24,919 nt of DNA, taken from the IMG/VR virus record IMGVR_UViG_3300027659_000193, positions 1 to 24,919 of that record. One strand, written 5' to 3'. Position 1 is the first letter of the stretch. Each line of letters begins with the position of its first letter. The DNA comes from a virus. Under the pieces are notes generated by a model. The model saw nothing but the letters and a program-made list of their open reading frames with translations. It ran no database searches and was not told the DNA's origin. Below are positions 1-5,610 of the stretch, piece after piece. The translations under genes and the position numbers were made by a program.

Positions 1-136
1 GGGCAGTCCCTTCCTAGTTTACTGTTCCCCTTACAGTACTGTACCAGACACCAGTCTGTGTCTGCTCAGTTCTCTTTTACCATTTAGGATGAAGAAGGGG
101 TAGTCTCAGTACTGGTCTATTCTCTTCTCTTTTAGG

Positions 137-156
137 GGAGGGCCGCTGGGCCCTCC
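137..156. other. Hairpin in the repeat region (8-bp stem, GCTG loop)
   Basis: GGAGGGCC pairs perfectly with GGCCCTCC around a 4-base loop. It is preceded by a pyrimidine-rich CTCTTTTAG and followed by ATCCTAGTCT. There is no T-run on either strand, so it does not look like an intrinsic terminator. Confidence 0.7.
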
Positions 157-228
157 ATCCTAGTCTGCTGTTCCAGTTACAGTACTGTAAGGATCTCAGT
201 ACTGTGTCTGCTCAGCTCTCTTATTAGG

Positions 229-247
229 GGGAGGCTCTAAGCCTCCC
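229..247. other. Second hairpin in the repeat region (8-bp stem, CTA loop)
   Basis: GGGAGGCT pairs perfectly with AGCCTCCC around a 3-base loop. Its flanks (CTCTTATTAG before, ATCATAGTCT after) match those of the hairpin at 137-156, while the stem bases differ on both arms. Conserved flanks with changed but still paired stems point to a structure kept by selection. Confidence 0.7.
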
Positions 248-400
248 ATCATAGTCTTTGTCTAGACCAGAACCACCCTGTCCATTCCCTTCCTACTGGG
301 TAATCTCAGTACTGTAAGGATCTCAGAGACTGTACTACTATAGTCTCGTGTTGCTCCTGATTCCGGCAACAAATAGTTCAAAATAGTTTAGGGTACAGAG

Positions 401-421
401 AGGGACTGCCCAACAGTCCCT
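401..421. other. Hairpin containing an inverted copy of the first 10 bases of the window
   Basis: AGGGACTG at 401-408 pairs with CAGTCCCT at 414-421 around CCCAA. Bases 402-411 are also the exact reverse complement of bases 1-10. The run of seven A at 434-440 lies on the wrong side for a + strand terminator. It could mark a boundary of the control region or act in packaging or replication; function unknown. Confidence 0.55.
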
Positions 422-463
422 CACAGGGCTCAGAAAAAAAGATCAGGTTTCTTCTCTGGCTGC

Positions 464-492
464 TTGACATCTTGCCAGCCCGGCAGTATATT
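464..492 (+). promoter_or_regulatory. Sigma-70 type promoter for the sigma-factor operon
   Basis: TTGACA at 464-469, a 17-base spacer and TATATT at 487-492: a perfect -35 and a 5/6 -10 element. The predicted transcript starts near 499, about 12 bases before the ATG at 511. It would be read by the host housekeeping polymerase. Confidence 0.75.
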
Positions 493-510
493 GAAAGAAG
501 AAGGGAGGCG

Positions 511-1179
511 ATGCTTCTAACATCCCTCCCTCGTGACCAAGAACCTATACACCAGGCCCTCAATATGAAGACTATACACCAGACCTCACCAGAATACAAG
601 CAGCTAGCACAGTATCTTTACTACAACCTCAACAAAGATTTCAAACAGTTCTATCGTAGCACCAGTTCAACCAACAGCAAAGCCAACGCTGCTGCTGTCT
701 CTAACAACATCAACCTTCCTGCTGAGGAGCTAGAGGATCGCAAGGTATCCTTCATTGCCTATGTCCTCCCAGAGCTAGTAGAGAAGGGAGCCACCCTGGC
801 TTCCTACAAGAGAAGCCGGCAGACTATCATCAACAGCTACCGCAATATGATGATAGACATGTGGCGTAGAGAGCAGACTGAGCGTAAGCACATAGTACAC
901 CTAGAGAACATCTATTCAGAAGACGGAGAAGACATGACCCCAAGCAACAACATCGCAGATACCACCGAGCCTTATGATGGTTCTATCGACAAGCTCTGGG
1001 CCAACTGGGCACAGTTTGTTGTGACCCTCTCACCCAAGGACAAGCAGCTAACCCTCTCTCTCCTAGGCCATACCTCAGCCATGCTGTCAAAGCAGCTTGG
1101 TATCCCCGAACGTACAGTACGTTATCAGGTAGAGAAACTACGGGCTTCCTTCCAGACCTTCTGCCTAAATAACAAATAG
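511..1179 (+). CDS. ECF-like RNA polymerase sigma factor (phage-encoded)
   Basis: A 222-residue protein with the layout of a small two-domain sigma factor. Around residues 98-127 a helical stretch with N-x-x-x-D-x-W-R-R (SYRNMMIDMWRREQTER) resembles the end of sigma region 2, which contacts the polymerase and the -10 element. Residues 173-214 (LSPKDKQL, then LSKQLGIPERTVRYQVEKLR) fit the region 4 helix-turn-helix that reads the -35 element. An acidic linker lies between them. The start at 511 is chosen because AAGAAGGGAGG lies just before it and because an upstream in-frame TTG at 472 falls between the -35 and -10 of the promoter, so it would not be transcribed. First gene of a + strand unit. 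By analogy with other phage sigma factors it probably redirects host polymerase to phage promoters. A helix-turn-helix regulator that is not a sigma factor remains possible. Confidence 0.65.
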   Translation: MLLTSLPRDQEPIHQALNMKTIHQTSPEYKQLAQYLYYNLNKDFKQFYRSTSSTNSKANAAAVSNNINLPAEELEDRKVSFIAYVLPELVEKGATLASYKRSRQTIINSYRNMMIDMWRREQTERKHIVHLENIYSEDGEDMTPSNNIADTTEPYDGSIDKLWANWAQFVVTLSPKDKQLTLSLLGHTSAMLSKQLGIPERTVRYQVEKLRASFQTFCLNNK

Positions 1180-1228
1180 TTTGAAGAAGCCCTTGACCTT
1201 CTCAGGGGCGGACCTAAATTGAAACTAC

Positions 1229-1246
1229 CTAGGCAGGAAAGCCTAG
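1229..1246 (+). other. Small hairpin upstream of the 1267 gene
   Basis: CTAGGC pairs with GCCTAG around AGGAAA in the 87-base leader between the sigma gene and the next ATG. A weak promoter-like TTGACC (1193-1198), 16 bases, TAAATT (1215-1220) sits just upstream. Either could adjust expression of the next genes; evidence is slight. Confidence 0.3.
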
Positions 1247-1266
1247 ACAACAACACAGAGAGAACA

Positions 1267-1503
1267 ATGACAAACAAGACCCCAGCAGCACTAACCCCTC
1301 AGCAGATCTCCAAGAAGGAGAAGGCCCTAGTAGACACCTTCGCCAAGCTATCTCGTCAGCTAGAGGCAGCCCTCGATAGCGATGATATGAGCCTCGTAAT
1401 ACAGGCCAGCGTAATCAACGTCATGATGAAGGGGCTTAGCTCCAAGATCGACAAAGAGATCTACATTGCCTACGTCCAAGACAACATCATGGAGCGCAAC
1501 TAA
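1267..1503 (+). CDS. Small helical protein of unknown function
   Basis: A 78-residue protein, probably all alpha-helical, with a Thr/Pro-rich start, a Lys/Glu-rich first helix (residues 13-30) and a more hydrophobic second half. I do not recognise a family. The ATG at 1267 is preferred to an upstream in-frame TTG at 1219 because that TTG lacks a ribosome site, though the site before 1267 (GAGAG) is also modest. Its stop is followed at once by the ATG of the 55-residue membrane protein, so the two are probably translated together. Confidence 0.6.
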   Translation: MTNKTPAALTPQQISKKEKALVDTFAKLSRQLEAALDSDDMSLVIQASVINVMMKGLSSKIDKEIYIAYVQDNIMERN

Positions 1504-1671
1504 ATGACCCCCTTTCATGACCTCGCGAATCATCCCCTAGCACTACCAATCTTATTCGTAATCCTACCTGGTTTCTTCTACTACACCGGAGGCTGTGCAT
1601 CTCTAGCTATCTTCTTCATGGTAGCTATAAGCATACTAGGTCCAATAGCAAAAATCCTCTCCGACAACTAA
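1504..1671 (+). CDS. 55-residue two-helix membrane protein, holin candidate
   Basis: The ORF starts on the base after the previous stop (TAA-ATG) and encodes 55 residues. Two hydrophobic segments, about residues 12-30 (LALPILFVILPGFFYYTG) and 31-49 (CASLAIFFMVAISILGP), are separated by Gly-Gly, and a short charged tail follows. Size and two-span topology fit small phage holins, which form lesions in the inner membrane so that endolysin can reach the wall. The endolysin gene is the next gene, but on the opposite strand and convergent. No sequence motif proves holin activity; another small membrane protein is possible. Confidence 0.55.
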   Translation: MTPFHDLANHPLALPILFVILPGFFYYTGGCASLAIFFMVAISILGPIAKILSDN

Positions 1672-1693
1672 CTACCCTTCACAACTGATACAG

Positions 1694-1720
1694 AAAGGCC
1701 CGGCTAACACCGGGCCTTTT
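1694..1720 (+). terminator. Rho-independent terminator between convergent genes
   Basis: AAAGGCCCGG (1694-1703) pairs with CCGGGCCTTT (1710-1719) around a 6-base loop, followed by T and then GCTTTTAT. It ends the + strand unit starting at 464. The mirrored A/T flanks could also slow polymerase coming from the endolysin gene on the other strand. Confidence 0.85.
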
Positions 1721-1724
1721 GCTT

Positions 1725-2252
1725 TTATCTAGAGCATTCTTTTCGCAGAGCATTGAGCCTATTCATCCATCCCTTAAGGAAGACACCCATCCTGGGCTTA
1801 GCAGCTATGATCTTCATATAGAATTCCTCACGCAGATCGTTGAGGTCTTCGCATAGTCCATTAACGTCCTCTATGGCGTCTAGGGCAGCTTGTGTCTTAG
1901 GTCCCCATATCCCATCATCATTCACACATAGAATGCGCTGAAGAGATTTTATCGCTCTTGTAGGGCCACTGTTCACAGCGAAATCAAACATAGCAGTAGA
2001 GAGAGGAAGAGGTTGCTTATCACAGGCAGCGGCTAACCAGTACCGTGTGTAGTAGATCGCGCGGATCTCACCAGCCTCAATCTCCTCTACAGTCCTAATA
2101 GGTAATCCTCTTGCTTCACGCCAAGAATCATAGGTACGTTGTGTGACACCACACATAGTAGCTCCACCCGGATCTAGGATATGATTGCTCCACCCGCCTT
2201 CCCAGCGCAGGGAAAAGGATAGTGCTATTGCAAACGGTGTTGCTTTGGTCAT
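1725..2252 (-). CDS. Endolysin, GH108 N-acetylmuramidase with C-terminal peptidoglycan-binding domain
   Basis: A 175-residue protein that cleaves the glycan strands of peptidoglycan at the end of infection. The N-terminal part has the family motif W-E-G-G (residues 17-20, Glu18 the expected catalytic acid) followed by the conserved D-P-G-G-x-T-x-x-G-V-T stretch at residues 27-37. The C-terminal part (about 86-130) has F-D-x-A-V-N-S-G, then S-L-Q-R-I-L and D-G-I-W-G-P-K-T, typical of the peptidoglycan-binding domain paired with GH108. Length is normal for the family. No signal peptide, so release would need a holin. GAGGAGAAT precedes the ATG. This is the only - strand gene in the window; I found no convincing - strand promoter in 2253-2340. 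Confidence 0.9.
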   Translation of the reverse strand: MTKATPFAIALSFSLRWEGGWSNHILDPGGATMCGVTQRTYDSWREARGLPIRTVEEIEAGEIRAIYYTRYWLAAACDKQPLPLSTAMFDFAVNSGPTRAIKSLQRILCVNDDGIWGPKTQAALDAIEDVNGLCEDLNDLREEFYMKIIAAKPRMGVFLKGWMNRLNALRKECSR

Positions 2253-2291
2253 AAATTCTCCTCAAAATAAATACACGAAATCGTAAGGTTT

Positions 2292-2311
2292 CCTATGGTA
2301 TTGGACATAGG
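2292..2311. promoter_or_regulatory. Inverted repeat next to the -35 box, possible operator
   Basis: CCTATG at 2292-2297 and CATAGG at 2306-2311 form a 6-base inverted repeat with an 8-base centre, ending four bases before the -35 at 2316. This is a plausible site for a dimeric regulator controlling the divergent transcripts; no protein can be assigned. Confidence 0.35.
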
Positions 2312-2315
2312 TAGC

Positions 2316-2345
2316 TTGACAGAATAAGCTCTCATTTATTATAAT
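2316..2345 (+). promoter_or_regulatory. Consensus sigma-70 promoter
   Basis: TTGACA (2316-2321), an 18-base spacer and TATAAT (2340-2345), both hexamers perfect. The predicted start is near 2352, 19 bases ahead of the ATG at 2371, which has AGAGGGA in front. It would start the small-gene and packaging transcript with host polymerase. Confidence 0.85.
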
Positions 2346-2370
2346 ATCTGTAATAACCCAAGAGGGATTT

Positions 2371-2598
2371 ATGGATAGTGATATAAATGCAATGGATGTT
2401 CTCCTGCTCATAGAGGAGCTTACTGTTCAACTGAATCAGGTTAATGATGAGATAGCTCGGTTCCCTAGGAGCGACGAGCTTATGTTCCCCAGCTACCTAC
2501 AGTTGAAGAGCATAGCCCTTAGTACAAGAATCCGACTGCACCAGCAGGAGGCTTTGTTAGCCATGCTTATCAATGGTCAGACTAAGGTAGAGCCCTAA
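2371..2598 (+). CDS. Small helical protein of unknown function
   Basis: A 75-residue, probably coiled-coil protein (MDVLLLIEELTVQLNQVNDEI, then a second helix from about residue 40). No family recognised. It is the first gene behind the consensus promoter, with ribosome site AGAGGGA. Its stop overlaps the next start (TAATG), so it is coupled to the nuclease candidate at 2598. Strong host-type promoter and position would suit an early or constantly made protein. Confidence 0.6.
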   Translation: MDSDINAMDVLLLIEELTVQLNQVNDEIARFPRSDELMFPSYLQLKSIALSTRIRLHQQEALLAMLINGQTKVEP

Positions 2599-3116
2599 TG
2601 CGGGCCACCTATGTACCCAATAGTTTCTCAGAAGAGAATGCTAAGCACGACAAAGCAATCAAGGCTTTGAAGAAATACTACGAAGGCAAGATACTATTCA
2701 AGGAATTACCTGGTAAGAATGATGAGGGATGTGATCTCCTTATGAAGCAGGGTAACGAGATTCTTGGTGTTGAGATCAAGACCTTGGCCGGGTGCTCCCG
2801 AACGGGCACCCCCTACAGCACATTCATTGTAGAGACCTTTACTGACTACGAGAAGAAATACCTGAGCGGCTGGCGTGCAGCATCAAACCTCAGCACAATA
2901 ATCTTCTTCAACCTTCACACAAAGAGAGCTTATATCTATGATGCTACCACCTTACGATCTTATGTTGAGGAGCATCTTCATCTGGAGCAACCTTCCGGAA
3001 CCTCGACTGGTCAATACAATAAAGCTAATAAGAATTGCAGTTGGGGAATCAAGATTCACTGGGCTTGCAAAGAAGCTGGGCTCATCAAAGAGATAGACCT
3101 TAAGGACTACCTATGA
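2598..3116 (+). CDS. PD-(D/E)XK-type nuclease candidate
   Basis: A 172-residue protein. Asp46 lies at the start of a hydrophobic strand (GCDLLM) and is followed by Glu59-Ile60-Lys61 (LGVEIKT), the D...ExK pattern of the restriction-endonuclease fold, with Glu36 and Asp42 nearby. A helix with charged residues (about 78-90) and an aromatic strand (TIIFFNLHTKRAYIYD) follow, as in many such folds. I do not recognise the subfamily; roles in DNA processing during packaging or in host-DNA degradation are possible. It overlaps its neighbours by one base upstream and by ATGA downstream, so it is translationally coupled. Confidence 0.5.
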   Translation: MRATYVPNSFSEENAKHDKAIKALKKYYEGKILFKELPGKNDEGCDLLMKQGNEILGVEIKTLAGCSRTGTPYSTFIVETFTDYEKKYLSGWRAASNLSTIIFFNLHTKRAYIYDATTLRSYVEEHLHLEQPSGTSTGQYNKANKNCSWGIKIHWACKEAGLIKEIDLKDYL

Positions 3117-3328
3117 TTCTTCTGAACACGCCCTTCACTGTGACTAGGAAGGGGCGCGCAACCTACATCTCCTATCAGATGTGGCCCATCTGTTCTCTAA
3201 CTGTAAAAGGTAAAGAAGCTACCCTATATAACCTAGCCAGCATGACACCCAATCTCAGACTATACATTCACCATCTAAAACACTATCTTGCTCTCGAAGG
3301 CTTCTCAACCACAGTGAAGGAGAACTAA
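3113..3328 (+). CDS. Small basic protein of unknown function
   Basis: A 71-residue protein starting inside the previous stop (ATGA overlap). The first half looks like beta strands (FTVTRKGRATYISY) and the second like a helix (LRLYIHHLKHYLALEGF). No family recognised. Its tight coupling to the nuclease candidate upstream suggests a partner or accessory protein, but this rests on position only. Confidence 0.55.
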   Translation: MILLNTPFTVTRKGRATYISYQMWPICSLTVKGKEATLYNLASMTPNLRLYIHHLKHYLALEGFSTTVKEN

Positions 3329-3330
3329 TC

Positions 3331-3756
3331 ATGTTTCGCCGCGACCCATACTACAAAGACCTTACTACCATTAGAGACGAGAACGGGAAGATTCTCCCCA
3401 AGGAGATAGAAACACCAGATAGTGTACTGTTCGTTTACAATGAATGGTACTGGGATGACCTACTAGGCCCATCAGAATCACCAGAGGATGCTATCATAGC
3501 AGCCATAGACGGAGAAAGGGAGAAGGAGAAATATGCTATCGAAGGTGTCACCTTCAAGCCCTTTGAGGTACACACAGTTGCGAAGGAGGTTCTCAATGAG
3601 ATTGAATATGATGTCTTCTATGAACACTACGTCAATGGTCTAGCCTACCGAAAGCTAGGAAAGAAATGGAAGAAAGCGCATACGGTAATCTTTGCCATCT
3701 ACAAAGACAGTATAGCCAAGATCCGTAATCACCTTATGGAACACTATAAGGAATAA
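3331..3756 (+). CDS. Sigma-region-4-like helix-turn-helix protein; candidate small terminase subunit
   Basis: A 141-residue protein. The C-terminal segment (about residues 88-135: LNEIEYDVFYEHYVNGLAYR, then KLGKKW, then a recognition-like helix ending IAKIRNHL) matches the arrangement of sigma-70 region 4 helix-turn-helix units, including the G-L-x-Y-R-x-L core. The acidic N-terminal half is unrecognised. Small terminase subunits are commonly helix-turn-helix DNA-binding proteins encoded just before the large subunit, and this gene is two genes upstream, so that is the leading guess. A transcription regulator is the alternative. It starts two bases after the previous stop, with GGAGA near. 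Confidence 0.45.
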   Translation: MFRRDPYYKDLTTIRDENGKILPKEIETPDSVLFVYNEWYWDDLLGPSESPEDAIIAAIDGEREKEKYAIEGVTFKPFEVHTVAKEVLNEIEYDVFYEHYVNGLAYRKLGKKWKKAHTVIFAIYKDSIAKIRNHLMEHYKE

Positions 3757-3802
3757 CGACTAACAGCACCTATAGAAAACACTACCCGCGAGGACTGTTA
3801 CT

Positions 3803-4111
3803 ATGGCTGCGAAGAACAACTGGAAAGACATACTACCCAAGGCACCTGAACGGGAACCAAAACCGCTCACTGCCATATCAGCGGCTATCGCTAACAAGGA
3901 CATGGACGGCACGCTCCATGCCCTGCTTAAGCTCTACCTACATGAAGCTCAGTATACTGACACAGGTACTAGAGATATGCGGGAGCTTCTCCGGGACCTG
4001 TCTAGATTGGCCCTTGAAATCAAGAAAGCCACACCAGCTACAGATGATGAGAAGCAGGCCATGCTAAGAGAGCTGATGCAGTACATAGAAGGTAACAGTG
4101 AAGGCTCTTAA
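3803..4111 (+). CDS. Helical protein upstream of large terminase; alternative small terminase candidate
   Basis: A 102-residue protein, mostly helical, with two Leu-rich helices (about residues 36-50 and 57-75) and a charged tail. It ends 14 bases inside the terminase gene, and GAAGG plus the GTG start of terminase lie within its coding sequence, so the two are coupled. The position directly before large terminase is where the small subunit usually lies, but no DNA-binding motif is visible, unlike in the 3331 gene. GAGGA precedes its ATG. Confidence 0.5.
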   Translation: MAAKNNWKDILPKAPEREPKPLTAISAAIANKDMDGTLHALLKLYLHEAQYTDTGTRDMRELLRDLSRLALEIKKATPATDDEKQAMLRELMQYIEGNSEGS

Positions 4112-5609
4112 TCTAACAGACCCATACTGGTTTCTCAGTAGGCTATGGATATCAGACAAGAAGGGTAAGCTCATTCGTCTAGTGTTAAACGATGAGCAGA
4201 AGGCTGTCATAGCTGAGCTAGAGGCTGGGCGCAACCTAGTTATAGCCAAAGCAAGACAGCTTGGTATCTCTACTATAGTAACAGCATACCTGTTCTGGAA
4301 AACCTACATAGCAGTAGACCCAATCTCAGCAGTATCTATCCTACACAAACAGGATAGTGCTAACGAGATCTTCCTCAAATATGAGACCTTCCAGAATACC
4401 TTGCCCAAGGTTCTTCAGAAGAACCTATTGAAGAAGACTACCAGTACCCTGAGGTTCTCTACTGGGTCTTCTATCCTAGCTACTACTGCCGGAGGCCATG
4501 GTGGCCTCCGTTCCTATACACTGAATATAGCCCACATATCTGAGCTATGCTTCTACCAAGATCCTGATGAGCTATTAGCCACTGTTCTTTCTGCTTTGAA
4601 CGGCAACCAGATTATCATTGAATCTACTGCTAAGATGTATGGCGATCCGGTCCATCGTCTTGTTGACAAGATCCAGCGCGGCGAACTACAAGGAGACTGG
4701 AAGCTTCTCTTCTTCCCATGGCACGAGCACAAAGCCTATGCTCTTGACCTAGATGGTATATTCACACCAACTACAGAAGAAGCAGCACTAGCAGTACAAT
4801 ACAGCCTAAGCAATGAACAGCTATACTGGCGGCGTCTTAAGATACAAGAGATGGGTATCTCCAAATTCAAAACAGAATACCCAGCATGTCTAGAAGACAT
4901 CTTCTCTCAGAAGGGAGATGCTTACTATACTGACAATGACCTGGACCTCATAGAGCCATTCCTCCTACCAGCTAACCAAGAGCTTACATACATAGAGCCT
5001 CCTAATCCTCAGAAGAGATATGCTCTCGGTGTGGACGTAGCTTCTGGAGCAGGCAGAGACTATAGCGTAATCGTCGTCCTCGAAAGGACGACTAGCAATC
5101 CAGTATGTATATTCAGGTCTAATGAGATCACACCTATCAACCTCGCGCGGAAGATACAACACCTGTCTACCGAATACAATAATGCCAAGGCTCTTATAGA
5201 ATCAAACAACTGGGGACTACCAGTATTGAATGAACTGAGGAACCTAGGCTTCTCTAACCTATGGAAAGATCCTCAGGGTCAAGACTGGACCACTACCAGT
5301 AAATCCAAACTAGTCTTACACGAAGAGCTTAAAGAAGCTATCCGTAAAGGTATCATCAGTTCTCTTGATAACATCACACTGACAGAACTAAGAGAGCTAG
5401 CCCTCAACAAGAATGGACTAGCACCAGAATCAGTACGTGGATTGTCAGGTCATAGTGATCAGGTGATAGCCTTAGGTCTAGCCTTCCAATGTCTCAAAAC
5501 TGTAGAACGTCCGATGACCGCGGTCGAGAAATTTATGAAACAGCAGCAGACCTCTTCTGTCCGGAAGAGGCTTAACCTACATAGTACAATGCTACCGAGG
5601 TCTTACTAA
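4098..5609 (+). CDS. terL: Terminase large subunit (packaging ATPase and nuclease)
   Basis: A 503-residue motor that translocates DNA into the prohead and cuts it. The ATPase half carries a Walker A-like AKARQLGIST (residues 50-59; the lysine of the usual GKS/T is absent, as in many large terminases), a Walker B-like strand NIAHISEL ending in Glu149 and a coupling motif IIIESTA (172-178). The nuclease half has the three acidic motifs: GVDVASGAGRD (Asp313), ALIESN (Glu368) and GHSDQVIALG (Asp454). It starts with GTG, supported by GAAGG five bases ahead and by the N-terminal NLTDPYWF helix. The last 12 residues (492-503, LNLHSTMLPRSY) recur in diverged form at the end of the HNH gene that follows, suggesting that this C-terminus was replaced when the HNH gene arrived. 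Confidence 0.95.
   Translation: MKALNLTDPYWFLSRLWISDKKGKLIRLVLNDEQKAVIAELEAGRNLVIAKARQLGISTIVTAYLFWKTYIAVDPISAVSILHKQDSANEIFLKYETFQNTLPKVLQKNLLKKTTSTLRFSTGSSILATTAGGHGGLRSYTLNIAHISELCFYQDPDELLATVLSALNGNQIIIESTAKMYGDPVHRLVDKIQRGELQGDWKLLFFPWHEHKAYALDLDGIFTPTTEEAALAVQYSLSNEQLYWRRLKIQEMGISKFKTEYPACLEDIFSQKGDAYYTDNDLDLIEPFLLPANQELTYIEPPNPQKRYALGVDVASGAGRDYSVIVVLERTTSNPVCIFRSNEITPINLARKIQHLSTEYNNAKALIESNNWGLPVLNELRNLGFSNLWKDPQGQDWTTTSKSKLVLHEELKEAIRKGIISSLDNITLTELRELALNKNGLAPESVRGLSGHSDQVIALGLAFQCLKTVERPMTAVEKFMKQQQTSSVRKRLNLHSTMLPRSY
5571..5609 (+). repeat. Terminase 3-prime end, recoded copy of 6133-6171
   Basis: Twelve codons plus stop match the last 12 codons plus stop of the HNH gene at 6133-6171: 9 of 12 residues and 27 of 39 bases agree. 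Six codons differ only at the third position. The copies are 562 bases apart, the inferred length of the inserted unit. Confidence 0.85.
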
Positions 5610-5610
5610 C

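Larger units (their letters stand above)
8..326. repeat. Degenerate 146-bp tandem repeat with CAGTACTG palindromes
   Basis: Non-coding stretch with no ORF. The 8-bp palindrome CAGTACTG occurs at 34-41, 107-114, 180-187, 197-204 and 307-314; the first three are exactly 73 bases apart. A 12-bp palindrome (TACAGTACTGTA) is at 32-43 and again at 178-189, and the 14-mer at 56-69 recurs at 202-215, both 146 bases apart, so 11-156 and 157-302 are two diverged copies of one unit. An exact 20-base match links 180-199 with 307-326. Perfect palindromes spaced this way suggest binding sites for a dimeric protein (operator, origin or packaging region). Which of these applies cannot be told from sequence. 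Confidence 0.75.

Noticed and set aside
137-247. Hairpins at 137-156 and 229-247 as rho-independent terminators
   Set aside because: Neither is followed by a T-run on either strand.
1-471. Repeat region as a CRISPR array or tRNA cluster
   Set aside because: Repeats are palindromes at 73, 17 and 110 bases with no uniform spacers, and no cloverleaf or T-loop sequence is present.
472-510. TTG start at 472 for the sigma factor
   Set aside because: It falls between the -35 and -10 boxes of the promoter and has no ribosome site; the ATG at 511 has AAGAAGGGAGG.
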